Source: Methylobrevis pamukkalensis
GTDB lineage: Bacteria > Pseudomonadota > Alphaproteobacteria > Rhizobiales > Pleomorphomonadaceae
Length of the DNA stretch: 47,212 bases
Direction of reading: 5' to 3'
Assembly: GCF_001720135.1 (NCBI RefSeq)
Contig: NZ_MCRJ01000016.1
Span: 1-47,212, forward strand
The position numbers were made by a program, and so were the translations under genes. The notes beneath the pieces were generated by a model that worked only from the letters and a program-made list of their open reading frames with translations, made no database searches and had not been told where the DNA came from. Position 1 is the stretch's first letter. Each line of letters starts with the position of its first letter. Of the stretch, positions 39,590-47,212 are shown one piece after another.

Positions 39590-40672
39590 TCAGTCGTCGA
39601 TGACCAGCGTTTCCACCGACATGATCATCGGCAGGTGCTGCGCGATCAGGCGCCAGTTGTCGCCCTCGTCGGCGCTGGCAAACAGCGCCCCCGAGTTCGA
39701 GCCGAAATAGACCCCGGCCGGGTCCAGCCGGTCGGTGGCGAGCGCCTGACGCAGCACGCAGAGATAGGCGTGGTCCTGGGGCAGGCCGCAGCGCAGGTCG
39801 GTCCAGGTGGCCCCGGCGTCGCGGCTGCGCCAGACCGCGGCCTTGGCGTCCGGCATGAACCGGCCGTCGACGTCGCCGTTGAGCGGCACGAGATAGACCG
39901 TCTGCGGATCGCGCGGATGAACGGCGACCGGAAAGCCGAAGCTCGACGGCAGGCCGGCCTCGATGCTGTCCCAGCCGGCGCCGCCGTCGTCGGAGCGGTA
40001 CATGCCGCAATGGTTCTGCTGGTAGAGCCGGCCGCCGCTGCCGGGCGCGCGCACGACGCTGTGGACGCACTGGCCGTGCTCCGGATAGCGCTGGTCCTCC
40101 GGATTGAAATCGCAGCGGGTGCCCCGGTTGCGGGCGGTGAAGCTGCGGCCGCCGTCGGCGGTGTGAAACACGCCCGCAACCGAGATGCCGACGTGAAGGC
40201 TGTCCGGATCGTCCGGGTCGGGCACCAGCGAATGCAGGATCAGCCCGCCGCCGCCGCCCTGCCACTCGGGTCGGCTCGGATGGTCGCGCAGCCCCGCGAC
40301 ATGGGTGAAGGTCTCGCCGCCATCGTCGCTGACGAACAGGCCGGCCGGCTCGACGCCGGCGTAGAGGCGGCCATGGGCGGCGGCCAGGCTCCACACCGAC
40401 TTGATCGCCGGCTCGCCCTCGCCATAGGCGATGCCGTCGCCGGAATGCGTCCACGTCGCGCCGAGATCGCGCGAGGTCCACACCGCCGCGCCGGTCCAGC
40501 CGTTGCCGCCGCCGGCATGGATCGCGCCGGTGGCCGGATCGGCGACGACGTGATGGATCGGCCATGTGTCGCAGAAGGGGCCGCGGGTCGTCCAGTCGCG
40601 CCGCGCCGCATCGCTTTCGAGGATGAAGGCGCCCTTGTTGGTGCCGAGGAGAACGAGAACCTTCGTCGCCAT
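39590..40672 (-). CDS. Asp-box (BNR/VPS10-like) beta-propeller protein of unknown function
   Basis: A 360-residue protein without a signal peptide. At least six Asp-box-like repeats (S/T-x-D-x-G-x-T-W/F) are visible: SRDLGATWT, SDDGGETFT, TADGGRSFT, SDDGGAGWD, SRDAGATWT and SADEGDNW. They imply a five- to seven-bladed propeller. The N-terminus (VLVLLGTNKGAFILESDAARRDW) is typical of cytosolic sialidase-like or glycosyl hydrolase-like proteins of unknown role. The sialidase catalytic RIP motif and arginine triad are not evident, so a sialidase name would be unsupported. It is the only gene in its unit, with GGAGAAAAG ahead of the ATG. Confidence 0.8.
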   Translation of the reverse strand: MATKVLVLLGTNKGAFILESDAARRDWTTRGPFCDTWPIHHVVADPATGAIHAGGGNGWTGAAVWTSRDLGATWTHSGDGIAYGEGEPAIKSVWSLAAAHGRLYAGVEPAGLFVSDDGGETFTHVAGLRDHPSRPEWQGGGGGLILHSLVPDPDDPDSLHVGISVAGVFHTADGGRSFTARNRGTRCDFNPEDQRYPEHGQCVHSVVRAPGSGGRLYQQNHCGMYRSDDGGAGWDSIEAGLPSSFGFPVAVHPRDPQTVYLVPLNGDVDGRFMPDAKAAVWRSRDAGATWTDLRCGLPQDHAYLCVLRQALATDRLDPAGVYFGSNSGALFASADEGDNWRLIAQHLPMIMSVETLVIDD

Positions 40673-40812
40673 CCGCTTTTCTCCGCTGCGAATCTGGTCT
40701 GGATTGGGCTCGCCGATGCCTGCTCTGACGACGACAGATCGGGCGCTGTGTCAGTCGGTGCAAATGGGTCGCGCGCCTCGAGCGGGTCTGCCGGACGCGT
40801 CAGCAATAAAGA

Positions 40813-40824
40813 GTTGATATCAAC
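40813..40824. promoter_or_regulatory. Perfect palindrome upstream of the Asp-box protein gene
   Basis: GTTGATATCAAC, a perfect 12-base palindrome about 140 bases upstream of the start codon at 40672, inside a short AT-rich stretch (AATAAAGAGTTGATATCAAC). A second, shorter palindrome GACATGTC follows at 40832-40839. It is a possible operator; the cognate regulator is unknown. Confidence 0.35.
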
Positions 40825-41242
40825 ATGAATGCGACATGTCAAATTCCGGATGACCCATCGGCGTGAACGTGCGTGGGCACGAACACGGGCCAGACGCTGT
40901 GTGGGAATGAGACGCGCGTGATCTGATTCGAGTTCGCGACGCCGGCATGATGCGCAGAGCCATCGCACGCGCGTGTCGCGGGCCGGTGCATGGCGAGGGG
41001 ACCTCGGTGTCACTTCGCCCATAAGCGTGGATCCCGAGAGCGGCTTTTCCCGATTTTCGTTCTCCATTTAGCCCTGTACGCGCGACTCATTTTGCTCATA
41101 AGGGTCGAAAAACCGACCATTCTTGCGCGTTAGTTCGACAGCGACATCCATCGCCCCGGCTCCGCCCAGGACCGCCGCCGAAAGAGAGGCCTGCGATCTT
41201 TATGTTCCGCCGCGTTTGTAGCCTCTTTTCGACCCCGCAGGA

Positions 41243-41440
41243 TCTACGGTGGTCTGGGGACGGCGCGGAGACTTCTGTTCGGCCTTCCGTTCACAATGCG
41301 CAGCGTGCAGGCGAGCCCTGCGGCGGTATCGAAGCCCGTGAGCTTGGCGGTAGCGAGGAGGCTGGCGATGATCGCCCGGGTGCGACGCCCCCGTCGGATC
41401 CGGCGGAGAGGCGGTTCCTGCTGGGCAGGGATTGGGGAAT
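41243..41440 (-). pseudogene. Remnant of IS66-family transposase (TnpC C-terminus)
   Basis: On the minus strand, LPSRNRLSAGSDGG followed, after a frame change near 41380, by RAIIASLLATAKLTGFDTA and then CTLRIVNGRPNRSLRAVPRP-stop. This matches the conserved end of IS66 TnpC (RKNALFAGSDGG, AIIASLIETCKLN-VDP, TLTAIVNGHKQSRIDELLPW). Upstream transposase domains are missing or unrecognisable, and no terminal inverted repeats were identified. It is an old, inactive fragment. Confidence 0.6.
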
Positions 41441-41864
41441 CATCTGAGCCGGAAACGCGTCATGCCATTCGAAGGAACGGCGGCCTAACCGGCGTCCTGC
41501 TGGGCCGGCCGTCGATCTGACCTCACGCATCCAGAGCGCGGCGTTGCCGATGAGCGCTGCCGCTTGCAAGAGGTAAGTTTCGAGTTTCGCGCGCCTCACT
41601 GCGCCCTGGAGGCAGGTGTCTCGCTTCCAGCCCAATCGCTACCAAGATGCTGCTGTGGAGGATCACCGTCATTGGCGTTGGCCAGCAGCGTTCGAGGAAA
41701 TGCAGTAGCCGGAAAAGAATCCCGCATGGATCGGCAACACTCGACAGCCTACTAGATGCGAACACTGCAGAATAGCTTGCCATACCGCGCCCAAGCCAAC
41801 CTTCGCTCCGCATCCAAGCCATCGACGTGGGCGGATACGAACAGCGGACGATGACGAAGAGAAC

Positions 41865-41960
41865 ATGGACCGGCGAGCATGGATCGCCGATCTTCTCGCG
41901 AGCTACGATGCCTTGCGAAACGGACTTCAAAAGTCCGGCAACCGAGGTGCCTCCGCATGA
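41865..41960 (+). CDS. Possible 31-codon leader frame coupled to the NmrA-like gene
   Basis: A short frame (MDRRAWIADLLASYDALRNGL...) ends in a TGA overlapping the next ATG (ATGA at 41957-41960), the classic arrangement for translational coupling. It may be a small peptide, or the tail of a truncated upstream gene. No family was recognised and the ribosome site (GAAGAGA) is modest. Confidence 0.3.
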   Translation: MDRRAWIADLLASYDALRNGLQKSGNRGASA

Positions 41961-42838
41961 TCGTCCTTACCGCTCCGACCGGAACCATCGGCCGCCAGTT
42001 GGCGGTGCGTCTTGTCGATTCGAGCGAACGGGTCCGTATCATCGTCCGTGACCCGGCGCGTCTCGATCCGGCCGTGCGTGCGTCGGTCGAGGTCGTCGTC
42101 GGCTCGCATGGCGATCCGGCGGTGGTCGGCTACGCCTTCGAGGGCGCCGAGGCCGTGTTCTGGCTGCTCCCCCCGAACGTCACGGCGACGAGCCTGGAGG
42201 CGGCCTATGTCGACTTCTCCCGTCCGGCGGCGGAGGCGATCGTCCGTCACGGCGTCGGCCACGTGGTGTCGATCTCGGCGCTCGGCCGGAACACACCCTG
42301 GGAGCGGCGGGCGGGCCTCGTCACTGCGTCGCTCGACATGGACGACCTGCTCGCGGCGACCGGGACCGCCTTTCGGGCACTGACGATGCCCTCCTTCATG
42401 GACAACATGCTCCGGCAAGCCCCGGCGATCCGCGAGGGCTACTTTTCCTGGCCGGACGACGGCAACGCCCGCCGGCCGACCGCCGCCACCGCCGACATCG
42501 CCAAGGCGGCATGCGACCTGCTCCTCGACCGGTCCTGGGGCGGCCGGGGCGACCGGGCCGTGCTCGGACCGGAGGATCTCTCTCCGACGGACCAGGCCCG
42601 CATCCTGTCGGAGGTGCTCGGACGCCCGATCGCCTTTCGTCCGGTCACCGTCGCAGACTACGCGGGGGCCATGGCGCGACGCGGCGCATCCGCGGCCTTC
42701 GTCGAAGGCTATGCGGCGATGATGACGGCCAAGGCGGAAGGGATGGACAACGTCGTCGCCCGGACGCCGGAGAACACGACGCGCACCAGCTTCCGGGCGT
42801 GGTGCGAGGCGGCGGTCGCAAGGGGTGCCCTGGCGTGA
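41957..42838 (+). CDS. NmrA-like NAD(P)-binding protein (SDR superfamily)
   Basis: A 293-residue atypical short-chain dehydrogenase. The N-terminal nucleotide-binding motif is VLTAPTGTIGRQLAVRLVDS (TGxxGxxG variant), followed by RVRIIVRDPARLDP, AVFWLLPPNVTA, VVSISALGRNTPW and ALTMPSFMDNMLRQ. The protein resembles NmrA/HSCARG and QOR2-type sensors or quinone reductases, which lack the usual SDR Tyr-Lys pair. GAGGTG lies eight bases before the ATG. It precedes the cytochrome c and aldehyde oxidoreductase genes on the same strand by 158 bases; a link to aldehyde or quinone stress is possible but unproven. Confidence 0.85.
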   Translation: MIVLTAPTGTIGRQLAVRLVDSSERVRIIVRDPARLDPAVRASVEVVVGSHGDPAVVGYAFEGAEAVFWLLPPNVTATSLEAAYVDFSRPAAEAIVRHGVGHVVSISALGRNTPWERRAGLVTASLDMDDLLAATGTAFRALTMPSFMDNMLRQAPAIREGYFSWPDDGNARRPTAATADIAKAACDLLLDRSWGGRGDRAVLGPEDLSPTDQARILSEVLGRPIAFRPVTVADYAGAMARRGASAAFVEGYAAMMTAKAEGMDNVVARTPENTTRTSFRAWCEAAVARGALA

Positions 42839-42996
42839 TCCTGTCCGGCCGCCGGCTTGGCGCTCCGGTGCATGGAGTCCGTCGGTTCGCCGCCATCGGC
42901 ATCCTGAGGACGATTGCCAAGATTTCAGAGACGGCCGCGTATGGATGATCGCCCGCCTCCCTCCCTAGGATCCACGTGGGGCTGAGAGGAGGCAGG

Positions 42997-43416
42997 ATGC
43001 AGTCCGATCGAAACAACGGAGACAGGGTCACGACCCGCCGGACCGGGGCCGGCTGGCCCAAGACGGCGGCCTTGGCGACGTTGGTTGCCGCGACGATACC
43101 CGCTGCGGCGCTCGCACAGGACGCCGACGGAGAACGGTTGTTCGGGCAACGCTGCGGCGCCTGCCACACGCTCGACGGCGCGGCCCGCAAGCCAGGTCCG
43201 AGCCTTGCCGGGGTTGCCGACCGACCGGCAGGAAGCGTGCCGGGATTCCGTTTCTCGGAGGCGCTGCGGAGCTCCGGCTTGGTGTGGGATCGGGCGACGC
43301 TCGATGCTTTCCTCGCGGATCCGCGCCGCCTCGTGCCCGGAACCTTGATGACCGTGCGGATCACGGACGAGGGCCAGCGCCGGGCGCTGATCGCCTTCAT
43401 CACCCGGCAGCGCTGA
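42997..43416 (+). CDS. Periplasmic class I cytochrome c
   Basis: A 139-residue protein with an N-terminal signal segment (AALATLVAATIPAAALA, cleavage probably before QDADG), a heme-attachment CGACH (about residues 53-57) and a likely distal Met ligand in PGTLMTVRI. KPGPSLAGVADRPAGSVPGF is typical of the mitochondrial-type/c2 group. The start has a strong GGAGG nearby. Its place just before the aldehyde oxidoreductase subunits suggests it is the electron acceptor carrying electrons to the respiratory chain. Confidence 0.92.
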   Translation: MQSDRNNGDRVTTRRTGAGWPKTAALATLVAATIPAAALAQDADGERLFGQRCGACHTLDGAARKPGPSLAGVADRPAGSVPGFRFSEALRSSGLVWDRATLDAFLADPRRLVPGTLMTVRITDEGQRRALIAFITRQR

Positions 43417-43528
43417 ATGCCCCGGCAGCTAGCGCGGCCGGCGGAATGCGCCCGGTCGCGGCGCATCCCTACCGCGTCGCGCCCGCTACGGTTCCCTCAA
43501 CCTTCCCAAGACATCTCAGGAGAATGGA

Positions 43529-43981
43529 ATGCCTGCCTTCATCCTCAACGGGCGGAGCGTCGACGTCGACGCCGAGCCGGATACGCCGCTCCTCTGGATC
43601 ATCCGCGAACATCTCAAGCTCACCGGCACCAAGTTCGGCTGCGGCATGGCGCAATGCGGGGCCTGCACGGTCCACGTCGACGGCGAGGCCGTGCGGTCCT
43701 GCGTCACCGCCGTCGCGGACGTGGACGGGCGCGCGGTGACCACGATCGAGGGGCTCTCGCCGGACGGGACTCATCCGCTGCAACGCGCCTGGATCGAGGA
43801 GCAGGTTCCGCAATGCGGCTACTGCCAGTCCGGGCAGATCATGCAGGCCGCCGCTCTTCTCGCCACCACACCCAGCCCGAGCCGGCAGGAGATCGTCGAC
43901 GCCATGGACGGGAACATCTGCCGTTGCGGCACCTACGCCGGAATCATCGCCGCCATCGAGCGTGCGTCCAGGGAGGCCTGA
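43529..43981 (+). CDS. Molybdenum hydroxylase [2Fe-2S] small subunit (IorA-like)
   Basis: A 150-residue xanthine oxidase-family small subunit. The N-terminal plant-type [2Fe-2S] cluster is in [18 protein letters not shown] with a further Cys in VRSCVTAV; the C-terminal helical [2Fe-2S] domain has [11 protein letters not shown] and GNICRCGTY. All eight ligands are present. AGGAGAATGGA precedes the ATG. It is followed two bases later by the large subunit. It transfers electrons from the molybdenum centre, probably to the adjacent cytochrome c. Confidence 0.95.
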   Translation: MPAFILNGRSVDVDAEPDTPLLWIIREHLKLTGTKFGCGMAQCGACTVHVDGEAVRSCVTAVADVDGRAVTTIEGLSPDGTHPLQRAWIEEQVPQCGYCQSGQIMQAAALLATTPSPSRQEIVDAMDGNICRCGTYAGIIAAIERASREA

Positions 43982-43983
43982 TC

Positions 43984-46192
43984 ATGAATGGACCGCACGT
44001 CCGGACTTCGGTGCTCTCGCGCCGATCCTTTCTCGTCTCGGCCGGCGGCCTGACCGTCGCCATCGCCCTCCTTCCCCACGCGGGTCACGCGGCCGTGCCG
44101 GCGGACCTTCCGACCGGGCCCTTCAGGCCGAACGCCTGGGTGGCCATCGCGGCCGACGGCGCGGTCAGCATCATCTCGCCGGCGGCGGAGATGGGGCAGG
44201 GCGTCATGACCACGCTTCCGCTCGTCCTCGCCGACGAGATGGATGCCGATTGGGACCAGGTGCGGGTCGTCCAGGCGCCGTCGGACGCAGAGAACTTCGG
44301 CAACCCGGGCTTCTACGGGATCCAGCTCACGGGCGGCAGCGAGGCGGTCCGCGGCTACTGGGACACGCTGCGGCTGATCGGCGCCCAGACACGCATGGTG
44401 TTGATCGCCGGTGCCGCCGCGGTGCTCGATGCTCCTGCGGACGAACTGACCACCGAACCCGGCCGCGTCCTGCATCCGCGCTCCGGACGATCGCTCGGCT
44501 ATGGCGAGATCGCGGCCTCGGGAGCGCTTCCGGCACCCCTGCCCGAGGCGACCGACGCCGACCTGAAGCCCGCCGAGCGGTGGCGCTACATCGGTCGGCG
44601 CGACATCGGCCGGATCGACGTCCCCGCCAAGGTTCGTGGCGCCGCCGTGTTCGGGATCGACGTCCAACTGCCAGGGATGCTCTACGGCGCGGTGCTGCGG
44701 GCGCGGTCCCGGGGGATCGGCCGGCGGTCGTGGACGACACGGAGGCCGGGGCCGTCGCGGGCCTGGTGAAGATCGTGACGCTGCCCTACGGCGTCGGCGT
44801 GATCGGCACGACGGTGGAGGCGACCCGGCGCGCCAAGGACCTCCTGAAGGTGTCCTGGTACGGCAGTTCGAAGGCATCCTCCTACACGAGCGCGGAACGG
44901 CTCGACGCCTACACCGCGCTGGCGCGCAACGCGGATCGGACGGGCGTCGCGATGCGCTCGACGGGCGATGCCATGGCGGCGATCGCCGGTGCGGACCGGG
45001 TGATCGAAGCGACTACCGCAGCGATCTCGTCCACCACGCGGCCATGGAGCCGATGAACGCGACCGCCCGGATCGCCGGCGGCCGGGTGGAGATCTGGGCA
45101 CCGACCCAGGGGCCGACGGGGCACCAGCAGGTCGCCGCGGCCCTCGCGGGCGTCGATCCCGCCGACGTGGACGTCCATACCCTGCTTCTCGGCGGTGGCT
45201 TCGGCCGCAAGGCGGAGATGGATTTCGTGGAGGACGCCGTCCGGCTGGCCGGCGAGAGCGGAGGGCGGCCCGTCAAGGTGATCTGGAGCCGGGAGGACGA
45301 CGTCCGCCACGGCAAGTACCGGCCGCTCGAAGCCCAATCGATCCGAATCGGGCTCGACTCGGCCGGACGCATCGTCGGCTGGCGGCACCGGGTGGTGGCC
45401 GATTCCATCTTCGCCCGCACGCTGCCGGAGATGTTCGCGGCCGACGGCGGCAAGGACGACGTCATCACCGAAGGCTCCGACCTGAGATACGCGGTTCCCG
45501 CTCACCTCGTGGAGTATCTGCGGCAGGACGACGGTCAGCCCGTCGGTTTCTGGCGCGGCGTCGGCGCGGGCTACGTCAAGTTCGCCGTGGAGTGTGCCCT
45601 CGACGAGGTGGCGGCGGCCCGGGGGCTCGATCCGGTCGCCCTTCGGCTCGATCTCCTGGCGGCGGAGCCGCGCGCCCGCGAGGTCGTCCGCCGGGTCGCC
45701 GAGATGGCCGAATGGGACCGGCCGCGTGAGGGGCGAGCCCTCGGGATCGCCTACTCCGACACGTTCGGCTCGCATTGCGCCGAAGTGGCCGAAGTGTCGC
45801 TCGACCGCGAGAGCGGGGAGATCCGGGTTCACAGGGTCTGGTGCGCGGTGGATCCCGGCATCGCCATCCAGCCGCGCAACATCGAAGCCCAGGTCGTGGG
45901 GGCCGTCATCGGCGGCATCAGCCATGCGCTCTACGAGCGCATCACCGTCGTGAATGGCGAGGTCCAGGAGAGGAACTTCGACACCTACCGGGTCCTGAGG
46001 ATGTCGGAGGCTCCACCGGTCGAGGTGGCCGTGATCGAGACGCCGGGGAGCCGGCCCGGCGGCATCGGCGAAGTCGGCCTGCCACCCATCGCGCCCGCGA
46101 TCGCCAATGCCGTCGCCCGTCTGACGGGAGGCGTGCGGCTGCGCCACCTGCCCTTCCTCCCCGAAAGGGTCGTCGCCGCGCTGCAAGTCTGA
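43984..46192 (+). CDS. Molybdenum hydroxylase large subunit, Tat-exported (IorB-like aldehyde oxidoreductase) (two apparent frameshifts)
   Basis: About 736 residues after repair. It starts with a twin-arginine signal (SRRSFLVSAGGLTVAIALL), so the complex is assembled and exported to the periplasm. Molybdopterin-binding stretches include AEMGQGVMTTLPLVLADE, LTGGSEAVRGYW, GPTGHQQVAAALAG, LLGGGFGRKAEMDFV, PVGFWRGVGAGYVKFAVE and, near the end, GGIGEVGLPPIAPAIANA, whose Glu is the expected catalytic base. Bases are missing near 44702 (VLRAPVPGDRPAV expected) and near 45030 (EATYRSDLVHHAAMEPMNA expected). Family members oxidise aldehydes, isoquinoline or nicotinate; an aldehyde is most likely but not proven. 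Confidence 0.9.
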
Positions 46193-46205
46193 CGATGCCC
46201 GCGCG

Positions 46206-46239
46206 GGCCGCGCCGTGACGGTGTCACGGCGCGGCCTTT
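46206..46239 (+). terminator. Strong rho-independent terminator after the oxidoreductase operon
   Basis: GGCCGCGCCGTGAC-GGT-GTCACGGCGCGGCC is a perfect 14-bp stem with a 3-base loop, followed by TTT. It begins 14 bases after the large-subunit stop and separates this operon from the convergent AraC gene. Confidence 0.85.
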
Positions 46240-46372
46240 CCGGTCGTTGGACCGGCCGTCCGACGGTGCGGATCACCGGTGCCTCGACCGAGGTTCCCCG
46301 CCCTCCGGCTCGGCGTCATTCGCCGGCCAAGGGGAGCAGCCCGGACGGCATGGAGCGGCCGTTCGGGTGGAC

Positions 46373-47212
46373 CTACCCGCGTGGATCCGCACGGACCGCG
46401 GCCCTGACCGAGCGCGCATCGGAGGCCGCCGTCCCCATCCTGCGGCAATGCTCCCGAGGCGAGCATCCGATCACCCGCTTGAAGGCGGTGCTGAAGGCGC
46501 TCTCGGACTCGTAGCCGAGCGAGAGTGCGATGGCGGTCAACGGCTCGTCGGTGTTGGACAGGCGGTCCGCGGCGAGCAGCATGCGCCAGCGGGCGATGTA
46601 GTCCATCGGAGTTTCGCCGACCGTCTCGCGGAAGCGGAGTGCGAAGGTCGAGCGGGACATGCCCGCGGTCGCCGCCAGGTCCTGGAGCGCCCACCGTCGG
46701 GCAGGGTCGGCGTGGATGGCGGCGAGCGCCCGGCTCATCTGACCGTTGGCCAGGGCTGCCAGCCAGCCGACCCTGGTCGGGGTCCCTTCCCGGAGGTGGA
46801 GCCGGAGTGCCTGGACCAGCATCATGTGGGCGAGGTGCTGGGCGATCAGGTCGCGCCGGGCTGTCCCTCGTGGAGTTCGCGCATCATCTGCTCCACCGTC
46901 CAGCGAAGCGCCGCCTGCTCCATCTCGGAACCGAGACGGATGATCGGGGGCAGCAGCCGGAGCAGCACCGCGGCATGATGCCCGGCGACCTCGAAGCGGC
47001 TGCCGGCGAGGAACACGCCGCCGCCGCCGTTGACGGTCACGGTTCCGCCGTTGCGGGCCGGCGGGAAGACCGTCTTGGCCTCGACCGGCGGCAGACCGGG
47101 GTCGCTCGCCAGCACGAAGGGGCGGCCGCTCGGAAGGACGAAGCAATCGCCCGCCGACAGCCAGACCGGGTCGGGGACGTCATCCACGACGAGCCAGCAC
47201 CCGCCGCTGACG
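46373..47212 (-). CDS. AraC-family regulator with cupin_6-type sensor domain (5' end outside window; one apparent frameshift)
   Basis: The gene enters from beyond the right edge. The visible N-terminal part (GGCWLVVDDVPDPVWLSAGDCFVLPSGRPFVLASDP) is a cupin-type ligand domain; the C-terminal part is an AraC double helix-turn-helix (ALQDLAATAGMSRSTFALRFRETVGETPMDYIARWRM and AIALSLGYESESAFSTAFKRVIGCSPREHCR). One base is missing near 46858 (GQPG then RDLIAQHLAHMMLVQAL). It is convergent with the aldehyde oxidoreductase operon, which it may control. Confidence 0.88.

Larger units (their letters stand above)
40673..41956. other. Gene-poor 1.3-kb gap with a decayed IS66 fragment
   Basis: No intact gene is recognised. 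The left end holds the upstream region of the Asp-box gene with the palindrome GTTGATATCAAC. About 41040-41150 is AT-richer than the surroundings. A degraded IS66 transposase C-terminus is at about 41243-41440 (minus). From 41450 to 41860 there are only short frames without recognisable similarity. The lower GC and codon irregularity suggest old mobile-element debris. Confidence 0.5.

Noticed and set aside
39590-40672. Sialidase or neuraminidase assignment
   Set aside because: Asp-boxes alone do not make a sialidase; the RIP motif and arginine triad are not evident.

Overview
The window is about 47 kb of GC-rich DNA with dense, mostly minus-strand operons. The gene content (chvE-gguAB, a CUT2 galactofuranose-type transporter, a non-phosphorylating L-arabinose pathway, tmm/tdm/dmm methylamine genes) and short GC-rich intergenic palindromes with the core CCCTTCGGGG...CTTCTCCCC-GGGGAGAAG point to an alphaproteobacterium, most likely a Hyphomicrobiales (Rhizobiales) member able to use methylated amines. 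This is inference from content; no rRNA, tRNA or marker gene is present.

Layout. (1) 1-3055, minus: DUF4129 - DUF4350 - MoxR ATPase - DUF58 (cut by the window edge). (2) 3618-6270, plus: a PAS-PAS-GGDEF-EAL c-di-GMP enzyme followed by a small all-alpha NTP pyrophosphohydrolase (DUF550/MazZ-like). (3) 6552-10864: a large RTX-type secreted protein with six internal ~130-residue modules, convergent with an AraC regulator; their stop codons overlap. (4) 11046-23341: a methylated-amine island: SAM methyltransferase, tdm, a 54-residue membrane protein, amt, tmm, dmmC-dmmB-dmmA-dmmD, and divergent purU. Together these convert TMA to TMAO (Tmm), TMAO to DMA plus formaldehyde (Tdm) and DMA to MMA plus formaldehyde (Dmm). 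GcvT-like domains should trap the formaldehyde on tetrahydrofolate, PurU releases formate, and Amt handles ammonium. Genes for monomethylamine itself are not here. (5) 23420-38385, all minus: two complete sugar ABC importers (ChvE-GguA-GguB and YtfQ-YtfR-YtfT-YjfF), a FadR/GntR regulator and four enzymes (1-dehydrogenase, arabonate dehydratase, 2-keto-3-deoxyarabonate dehydratase, 2-oxoglutarate semialdehyde dehydrogenase) taking L-arabinose (and probably D-galactose in the first step) to 2-oxoglutarate. A palindromic operator candidate lies upstream of ytfQ. (6) 38599-40672: a frame-broken ornithine cyclodeaminase-like gene and an Asp-box beta-propeller protein. (7) 40673-41956: a gene-poor gap holding a decayed IS66 transposase C-terminus. 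(8) 41957-47212: NmrA-like protein, cytochrome c, a two-subunit Tat-exported molybdenum aldehyde oxidoreductase, a strong terminator, and an AraC regulator cut by the window end.

A caution for the reader: sixteen single-base indels (fifteen deletions, one insertion) interrupt otherwise well-preserved genes. All lie in 1-6.1 kb or 27.8-46.9 kb; none lies in 6.1-27.8 kb. Most are at G/C-rich positions and look like sequence errors rather than decay. For interrupted genes the coordinates given run from the start codon to the stop reached after restoring the frame.
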